A DNA stretch of 10,982 bases from Clostridiaceae bacterium. Lineage in GTDB: Bacteria; Bacillota; Clostridia; Oscillospirales; Acutalibacteraceae. A program made the position numbers and the translations under genes. The notes below the pieces were generated by a model. That model did not search any database and had not been told where the DNA came from. It saw nothing but the letters and a program-made list of their open reading frames with translations. The DNA is taken from contig JAEDML010000021.1 of assembly GCA_016303035.1 (NCBI GenBank), positions 1 to 10,982 on the forward strand, given 5' to 3'. Of the stretch, positions 6,698 through 10,982 are shown piece after piece (the stretch's first letter is position 1; each line of letters starts with the position of its first letter).

Positions 6698-7328
6698 TTT
6701 CCCGGATTCGTTCGGAAATATCGTCTGCCGAAAAGATATAATTCCCCGCCACAAGCACCGTTGCGCCTGCCTTTACGGCAAGCGGAGCCGTATCGGCGTT
6801 AATTCCGCCGTCAACCTCCAGCTCGATATTAAGACCCTGCCGTTCAGATTCGGCTTTTAAGGCGGTTAGCTTATCCAGCGCCGACGGCATAAATTTTTGA
6901 CCGCCGAAGCCCGGCTCCACCGACATTACAAGCACCATATCGCAAAGCGGCAGATAATCGTAGATTTCTTCCGGAGCGGTGCACGGCTTTATTGTAAGAC
7001 AAGCTTTACAGCCGTTCTCGCGGATTTTTAGAAGCGTAGTCTCTACATCGCTGCCGGCTTCATAATGAAATCCGAGATAATCGGAAAACTTAGCAAATTC
7101 CTTTATGTACCTATGAGGATGGTCTATCATAAGATGAACATCAAGCGGTACATTCGAATGTTCCCTTATTGATTTAATAACCGGAACTCCGAAAGAAATA
7201 TTCGGAACAAATATACCGTCCATAACATCAAGATGCAGCATATCGGTACCGGCGTCCTCAAGCTTTTTTATATCGTCCTTAAGGTTCAAAAAATCCGAGG
7301 TAAGGACCGACGGAGAAATTTTTATCAT
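6684..7328 (-). CDS. rpe: Ribulose-phosphate 3-epimerase
   Basis: Rpe interconverts ribulose 5-phosphate and xylulose 5-phosphate in the pentose phosphate pathway. The 214-residue product is a full-length TIM barrel. It shows the substrate contact SPS (5-7), the metal and acid/base residues His32 and Asp34 in HLDVMDG, His65 in VHLMI, Asp173 in EVDGGIN, and the phosphate-binding loops MSVEPGFGGQKF (135-146) and AGNYIF. The ATG at 7328 follows AGGGGG 8 nt upstream, a site abutting the inverted-repeat element at 7342. The last 14 bp overlap the 3' end of the MecA-like gene, with no terminator visible between them. With the groESL terminator upstream, rpe must have its own promoter, probably inside or beyond the repeat element, but I see no good match. 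Confidence 0.97.
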   Translation of the reverse strand: MIKISPSVLTSDFLNLKDDIKKLEDAGTDMLHLDVMDGIFVPNISFGVPVIKSIREHSNVPLDVHLMIDHPHRYIKEFAKFSDYLGFHYEAGSDVETTLLKIRENGCKACLTIKPCTAPEEIYDYLPLCDMVLVMSVEPGFGGQKFMPSALDKLTALKAESERQGLNIELEVDGGINADTAPLAVKAGATVLVAGNYIFSADDISERIREIKSL

Positions 7329-7341
7329 ATTAGCAACCCCC

Positions 7342-7484
7342 TAGGGTGACAAGAATAATCCGAACCTGATTTTGGAGGATTATTTTGCACCCAAATGTTG
7401 TTAAAATACTCGTCAAGACCGAATTGCCAAAAGGCGCCGAAATTCCGCAATTTTAGGCAGATTCGGATTATTCTTGTCACCCTA
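7342..7484. mobile_element. Candidate MITE / structured repeat with 23-bp terminal inverted repeats
   Basis: Positions 7342-7364 and 7462-7484 are perfect 23-bp inverted repeats, with the core GGGTGACAAGAATAATCC on the left. After one mismatch the pairing continues for 3 bp (CTG/CAG). Both ends are bounded by TA, consistent with a TA target duplication as made by IS630/Tc1-mariner-type transposases, leaving a 139-bp element (7344-7482). It encodes no protein. The interior holds degenerate copies of its own ends, so it can fold either as one long hairpin or as two side hairpins. It lies between the groESL terminator and rpe. Non-autonomous transposon is my preferred reading; a palindromic repeat with an RNA-level role is the alternative. 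Confidence 0.72.
7377..7392 (+). repeat. Internal degenerate copy of the element's right end
   Basis: GGATTATTTTGCACCC (7377-7392) equals the right terminal repeat GGATTATTCTTGTCACCC (7465-7482) with two single-base deletions. It can pair with the left end (7344-7361), leaving two one-base bulges. A matching feature on the other side is CCGAATTGCC (7419-7428), which pairs with GGCAGATTCGG (7456-7466) with one bulge. Confidence 0.75.
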
Positions 7485-7545
7485 CCCGATAATTCTAATA
7501 TGAAGACGCAAGTATGTCAACAAAAAGATAGCATCGGCGTAGAAA

Positions 7546-7575
7546 ATACGGATACAGGAAATCCTGTATCCGTAT
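7546..7575 (-). terminator. Terminator hairpin downstream of groEL
   Basis: ATACGGATACAGGA (7546-7559) and TCCTGTATCCGTAT (7562-7575) form a perfect 14-bp stem with a 2-base gap, so the true loop opens a few pairs further. On the minus strand it begins 17 nt after the groEL stop and is followed by TTTTCT. On the plus strand it is followed by AAATTTTTT, but no plus-strand gene ends here. It most likely ends the groESL transcript. Confidence 0.82.
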
Positions 7576-7591
7576 AAATTTTTTAACGGTA

Positions 7592-9232
7592 TCAGTACAT
7601 ACCGCCGGCTTGTGAAGCGGCAGCAGCGGCTGCAGCGTTAGCAGCGGCTGCGTCTTCCTTCTTGTCGGCAATAAGACTCTCGGTTGTGAGAACCATTGCT
7701 GCGACAGAAGCAGAATTTTCAAGCGCGGAACGGGTAACCTTGGTAGGATCGACAATACCTGCCTCGATCATATCGGTATAACGCTCGCCGTAAGCATCAA
7801 AACCGTAGTTTATCTTTCCGCTGTTTATAATCTTATCAACAATAACCGAGCCTTCGATACCGGCATTGCTTGCAATCTGACGGATAGGCGCTTCAAGGGA
7901 TTTAAGGACGATGCTTACACCGGTCTTTTCATCTCCCTCAGTCTTGTCAAGCAGTTCCTTAACAGCAGGAATTGCGTTGATAAGGGCAACGCCACCGCCT
8001 GCGACAATACCCTCTTCAACGGCTGCCTTTGTGGCAGAAAGAGCGTCCTCAATACGGAGCTTTTTATCCTTCATTTCGATTTCGGTTGCGGCGCCGACCT
8101 TGATAACTGCAACACCGCCTGCAAGCTTAGCAAGACGCTCCTGAAGCTTTTCTCTGTCAAAATCGGAGGTTGTAGCGGCAAGCTCATTGCGAATCTGACC
8201 TACGCGGTTCTTTATATCCTCGGACTTTCCGGCACCGTCAACGATTATTGTATTTTCCTTTGTAACCTTTACCTGACGCGCGCGGCCGAGCTGTTCCATA
8301 GTAGTATCCTTAAGTTCAAGACCCAATTCCTCGGAAATAACCTCGCCGCCGGTAAGAATAGCTATATCGCGTAGCATTTCCTTGCGTCTGTCGCCAAAGC
8401 CCGGAGCTTTAACCGCAACGCAGGTAAAGGTGCCGCGCAGCTTGTTGACAATAAGCGTGGAGAGAGCCTCGCCCTCAACATCCTCGGCAATAATAAGCAG
8501 CTTTTTGCCTGACTGTACAATCTGTTCAAGCAAAGGCAGAATTTCCTGTATGTTAGAGATTTTCTTATCTGTAATAAGAATAAGCGCGTCGTCTATAACG
8601 GCTTCCATTTTATCGGAATCGGTCGCCATATAAGGGGTGATATAACCGCGGTCAAACTGCATACCTTCTACAACCTCTGAATATGTCTCGGCTGTCTTGG
8701 ATTCCTCAACCGTGATAACGCCGTCTGCGGTAACCTTTTCCATAGCCTCGGCAATAAGCTTACCTATAACCTCATCGCCCGATGAAACGGTAGCTACACG
8801 TGCTATATCATCGCTACCGCTTACCTTTTTGGAATTATTAATAACGGTTGCAATAGCGGTATCTACGGCACTCTTTATACCCTTTTTAACTACCATCGGG
8901 TTTGCGCCGGCGGCTACATTCTTCATACCCTCGCAGATAAGCGCCTGAGCAAGTACGGTAGCGGTAGTTGTACCGTCGCCTGCCGCGTCGTTGGTCTTAA
9001 CCGAAACCTCTTTAACAAGCTGCGCGCCCATATTTTCAAAAGGATCATCAAGCTCAACTTCCTTAGCGATTGTTACGCCGTCGTTTGTGATAAGCGGAGA
9101 ACCGTACTTCTTATCGAGAACTACATTTCTGCCCTTAGGGCCTAAAGTAACCTTAACTGCATTTGCCAATTTGTCAACGCCGGTCTGAAGCGATTTGCGA
9201 GCTTCCTCGCCGAAAATAATATTCTTAGCCAT
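7592..9232 (-). CDS. groEL: 60 kDa chaperonin GroEL
   Basis: GroEL forms the double-ring ATP-driven folding chamber in the cytoplasm and works with GroES. The 546-residue product is full length. It shows GPKGRNVVLD (31-40), the ATP-binding GDGTTTAT with Asp86, the apical-domain region around EILPLLEQIVQSGKKLLII, and catalytic Asp396 in RIEDAL followed by AAVEEGIVAGGG. The tail is Ala-rich (DKKEDAAAANAAAAAAASQA) and ends GGMY. This replaces the longer Gly-Gly-Met repeat of E. coli with a single GGM, a common type of variation. The ATG is preceded by AGGAGG 9 nt upstream, and the gene lies 18 nt after groES. A terminator hairpin follows the stop codon. Confidence 0.99.
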   Translation of the reverse strand: MAKNIIFGEEARKSLQTGVDKLANAVKVTLGPKGRNVVLDKKYGSPLITNDGVTIAKEVELDDPFENMGAQLVKEVSVKTNDAAGDGTTTATVLAQALICEGMKNVAAGANPMVVKKGIKSAVDTAIATVINNSKKVSGSDDIARVATVSSGDEVIGKLIAEAMEKVTADGVITVEESKTAETYSEVVEGMQFDRGYITPYMATDSDKMEAVIDDALILITDKKISNIQEILPLLEQIVQSGKKLLIIAEDVEGEALSTLIVNKLRGTFTCVAVKAPGFGDRRKEMLRDIAILTGGEVISEELGLELKDTTMEQLGRARQVKVTKENTIIVDGAGKSEDIKNRVGQIRNELAATTSDFDREKLQERLAKLAGGVAVIKVGAATEIEMKDKKLRIEDALSATKAAVEEGIVAGGGVALINAIPAVKELLDKTEGDEKTGVSIVLKSLEAPIRQIASNAGIEGSVIVDKIINSGKINYGFDAYGERYTDMIEAGIVDPTKVTRSALENSASVAAMVLTTESLIADKKEDAAAANAAAAAAASQAGGMY

Positions 9233-9250
9233 AAATAAATTCCTCCTAAA

Positions 9251-9535
9251 TTATTCGACTATTGCCAAAATATCAGACTGATGAAGGATTGTATATTCTT
9301 CGTTATCAATTTTTATGTCTGTTCCGGAATACTTAGCGGCAATTACCTTGTCGCCCTCCTTAACGGTCATCTTAACTTCTTTACCGTCCACGGTTCCTCC
9401 GGGTCCAACGGCCACAACAACCGCAATCTGCGGTTTTTCCTTGCTTGCCGATGTAAGAACGATACCGCTCTTAGTGGTTTCCTCCGCCTCGGTAGCCTTA
9501 ATAACAACATTGTCAGCTAAAGGCTTGATTGTCAT
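9251..9535 (-). CDS. groES: 10 kDa co-chaperonin GroES
   Basis: GroES is the heptameric lid of the GroEL chamber. The 94-residue product has the expected MTIKPLADNVVIK start, the mobile loop with SGIVL (about 23-27) that docks on GroEL, the roof region around VAVGPGGTVDGKEV, and the ending YTILHQSDILAIVE. The length is typical. GGAGG about 8 nt upstream fixes the start. It is the first gene of the groES-groEL operon, with a leader of roughly 80 nt carrying an inverted repeat, and it is driven by a promoter overlapped by a CtsR-type operator. Confidence 0.99.
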   Translation of the reverse strand: MTIKPLADNVVIKATEAEETTKSGIVLTSASKEKPQIAVVVAVGPGGTVDGKEVKMTVKEGDKVIAAKYSGTDIKIDNEEYTILHQSDILAIVE

Positions 9536-9563
9536 AAAAATTCCTCCAAACTAAATATTTAAG

Positions 9564-9592
9564 CCTGATTCCCGTTAAAAAATTAAATCAGG
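9564..9592. repeat. Inverted repeat in the groESL 5' leader
   Basis: CCTGATT (9564-9570) and AATCAGG (9586-9592) form a 7-bp inverted repeat with a 15-nt spacer in the untranslated leader, about 30 nt before the groES ATG. It is not CIRCE, whose half-site TTAGCACTC is absent. It may be an mRNA-stabilising stem, a second operator or chance. Confidence 0.45.
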
Positions 9593-9620
9593 TCCGCATA
9601 AATTTTTATATGCAATTATA

Positions 9621-9649
9621 TATATATACCAATTTGTTTTAAAAGTCAA
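9621..9649 (-). promoter_or_regulatory. groES: Sigma-A-type promoter of groESL
   Basis: On the minus strand TTGACT (9649-9644) is the -35 hexamer, followed by a 17-nt spacer and TATATA (9626-9621) as -10. The start would lie near 9614, giving a leader of about 79 nt. A second TTGACT lies 10 nt upstream (9659-9654). Both are the half-sites of the overlapping CtsR-type operator. Confidence 0.7.
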
Positions 9650-9660
9650 GGAAAGTCAAA
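9644..9660. promoter_or_regulatory. CtsR-type heat-shock operator upstream of groESL
   Basis: AGTCAAGGAAAGTCAAA on the plus strand matches the CtsR box (A/G)GTCAAANAN(A/G)GTCAAA as tandem heptamers with a 3-nt spacer; only position 7 (G for A) differs. It covers the -35 region of the groESL promoter, the expected position for repression. CtsR is the class III heat-shock repressor of clp genes in Bacillota and also controls groESL in some members (known). The ctsR gene is not in this window. Confidence 0.8.
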
Positions 9661-9664
9661 AAAA

Positions 9665-10591
9665 TTAAAAATTTGTTAATATTTTACTTTGTTCGGCCAC
9701 AGTTTTAGGCAACAGGAAATTTATTGCGTCGGGTACTATTTCAAAGCTCATTGAATCCGCAAAAACGATTTCACCGTCCATATTTACGGGGATAGGCTTT
9801 TCGGAGACAAATTCAAATTTTTTGCATCTTTGCATACTGCATGCCTTTAAAGAACCGTGTCTGCCCTTTTGATAAAGTGATAGAAATTTCGGAATATGTA
9901 ACCTTTTAATCATATCGACCTGTGTAAAGTCAAGCATTCCGTCGTTCGGAACCGCGTCGGGCGCACCCATATACCCTCCCCCGTAAAACGGCGCGTTGGC
10001 AATAACCGCAAAAAGGCAACGCTTCTGCCCCTTATCCTCGCCGTCTATTTTTATATTGACGGTTATTCCGAGCCTGCGCATAAATGTTTTTACAATAGCA
10101 AGCTTATAGGCGGCGCTTCCGCTTACAAACGGCCACCTTTTAAAGAGTACCATATCGTGCGCTACCATAGCGTCCATTCCGGCGGAGCATCCGTTAAGGC
10201 AGTAATCGTTCCCTGCCTTTATAAGGTCCATACGGCAAACAGAGCCGGAAATTTGATTTTCAATATCCGAAAAAGCGTCATTGCCCCCGAAATATTTAAG
10301 AAAATCGTTTGCCGAGCCGCAGGGTATAACGCCTACAACTGCATTTTCAAAGCCGTAAACCCCGTTTATGACCTCGAAGCTTGTTCCCTCTCCTCCGCAG
10401 GCGAAAATAGCAACCTTGTCGCCTTCTTCGGCCTCTCGCTTTGCAATTAGACGCGCATCCCCCCTGCATTGTGTAATTTCGATTTTATAGCTGCCCTCAT
10501 GCGCTGCAAAATAATTATTTATTCTGTTTATAATCTTTTCCTGTAAATTGCCTTTTCCGGCAGTTGGATTTACTATAAATACATATCTCAT
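9665..10591 (-). CDS. Diacylglycerol kinase-family lipid kinase (YegS/DagK type)
   Basis: Soluble kinases of this family phosphorylate diacylglycerol or related lipids at the membrane surface, recycling lipid to phosphatidic acid. The 308-residue product has the family order: NPTAGKG (8-14), the nucleotide loop GGEGT (66-70), VIPCGSANDF (88-97), an ANAPFYGGGYMGAPDAVPNDGMLD core, and a C-terminal beta domain ending near the VNMDGE motif. The nucleotide loop is normally GGDGT; Glu68 replaces the usual Asp, a conservative change. GGAG 7 nt upstream supports ATG 10591. It lies 14 nt after the methyltransferase gene and is probably co-transcribed with it. No terminator separates its stop from the groESL operator. 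The lipid substrate is not determinable here. Confidence 0.9.
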   Translation of the reverse strand: MRYVFIVNPTAGKGNLQEKIINRINNYFAAHEGSYKIEITQCRGDARLIAKREAEEGDKVAIFACGGEGTSFEVINGVYGFENAVVGVIPCGSANDFLKYFGGNDAFSDIENQISGSVCRMDLIKAGNDYCLNGCSAGMDAMVAHDMVLFKRWPFVSGSAAYKLAIVKTFMRRLGITVNIKIDGEDKGQKRCLFAVIANAPFYGGGYMGAPDAVPNDGMLDFTQVDMIKRLHIPKFLSLYQKGRHGSLKACSMQRCKKFEFVSEKPIPVNMDGEIVFADSMSFEIVPDAINFLLPKTVAEQSKILTNF

Positions 10592-10605
10592 TATGCTTCT
10601 CCGTA

Positions 10606-10982
10606 TTACTTAAAATACATAAATAACTGGCATTTTATCATACCGTTATACAGCTTGCGGCGTTTGTCGGCAGTTCTGCCGAAGAATTTTTCAAACTCGT
10701 CGTGCGGACTGATTATATAATACTTCCGTCCTAAACCCGCTTCAAACCGTTCGCCCATTATTTTATAAAGCTCCTCAGCAGCTTTTACATTCAGCAAACG
10801 CTCGCCGTACGGCGGATTTGTAACCGTAAGGCATCTTTCCTTCGGCGGAGTAAAGTTGTGAATATCAGAAACAGCCGCCTTGACATATTTTTCAACGCCC
10901 GCCTTTTTGGCGTTTTGCAGTGTAAGCTCTATACTTTTAGGGTCGATATCAAACCCTTGCGCGCGAAATTCAATATTGTGCC
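10606..10982 (-). CDS. RlmL/YpsC-type RNA N2-guanine methyltransferase, C-terminal part
   Basis: Only the last 124 residues fall in the window; the frame is open to the right edge. The visible part is the C-terminal Rossmann methyltransferase domain. QGFDIDPKSIELTLQNAKKA is the strand and helix contacting S-adenosylmethionine, and TNPPYGERL is the catalytic N-P-P-Y motif IV typical of amino-group methylation of guanine. An YYIISPHDEFEKFFGRTADK segment and a KCQLFMYF end follow, as in the COG0116 family of THUMP-domain 23S rRNA methyltransferases. The THUMP domain would lie upstream, outside the window. It is followed after 14 nt by the lipid kinase gene. Confidence 0.88.
   Translation of the reverse strand, partial: HNIEFRAQGFDIDPKSIELTLQNAKKAGVEKYVKAAVSDIHNFTPPKERCLTVTNPPYGERLLNVKAAEELYKIMGERFEAGLGRKYYIISPHDEFEKFFGRTADKRRKLYNGMIKCQLFMYFK

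Noticed and set aside
7342..7484. Reading the palindromic element as a simple rho-independent terminator
   Set aside because: The stem arms are about 100 bp apart and the ends lack a T-tract; a proper groEL terminator is already present at 7546-7575.
7395..7577. 60-codon plus-strand frame spanning the inverted-repeat element
   Set aside because: It runs through the terminal repeat and the groEL terminator, its ATG lies 16 nt from the nearest GGAGG, and the product has no coherent features.
9536..9664. CIRCE/HrcA operator upstream of groES
   Set aside because: The TTAGCACTC/GAGTGCTAA half-sites are absent on both strands; a CtsR-type box is found instead.

Overview
The window looks like a low-to-mid GC Bacillota chromosome, most likely class Clostridia and plausibly the Oscillospirales/Ruminococcaceae group. 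The basis is the gene families present (F-type ATP synthase operon led by an AtpI-like protein, MecA-like adaptor, YegS/DagK-type lipid kinase, RlmL/YpsC-type methyltransferase), the strong AGGAGG-type ribosome binding sites and a CtsR-type heat-shock operator. The assignment is inferred from the sequence and is not a species call. Nearly all genes lie on the minus strand; only two are on the plus strand.

Positions 1-3408 (minus strand): the promoter-proximal part of an F1Fo ATP synthase operon, in the order promoter, atpI-like, atpB (a), atpE (c), atpF (b), atpH (delta), atpA (alpha, running off the left edge). The operon has three oddities. The delta subunit is only 72 residues and keeps only the C-terminal domain. 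The a subunit has an extra N-terminal region of about 80 residues with two hydrophobic segments. The c subunit has the Glu-Ser-Thr...Tyr part of a sodium site but lacks the helix-1 Gln.

Positions 3482-4440: a plus-strand gene for a very cysteine-rich protein of unknown function, preceded by a possible sporulation-type (sigma-K-like) promoter. It ends at a nested bidirectional terminator shared with the convergent sugar phosphomutase gene.

Positions 4439-7328: an alpha-D-phosphohexomutase (minus), a previously unlisted 43-codon single-membrane-segment ORF just upstream of it, a MecA-like ClpC adaptor (plus), and ribulose-phosphate 3-epimerase (minus), whose 3' end overlaps the MecA-like gene by 14 bp.

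Positions 7342-7484: a compact 143-bp element with perfect 23-bp terminal inverted repeats bounded by TA, and degenerate internal copies of its own ends. It is a candidate MITE or structured repeat inserted directly against the rpe ribosome binding site.

Positions 7546-9660: the groES-groEL operon with its terminator and a good sigma-A promoter whose -35 hexamer lies inside a CtsR-type operator; no CIRCE element is seen. With a MecA-like adaptor 3 kb away, this points to chaperonin control through the CtsR/ClpC branch.

Positions 9665-10982: a diacylglycerol-kinase-family lipid kinase and the 3' end of an RNA methyltransferase, closely spaced and probably co-transcribed.

No rRNA, tRNA, CRISPR array, prophage or intact insertion sequence was seen. 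No intergenic stretch exceeds 300 bp.
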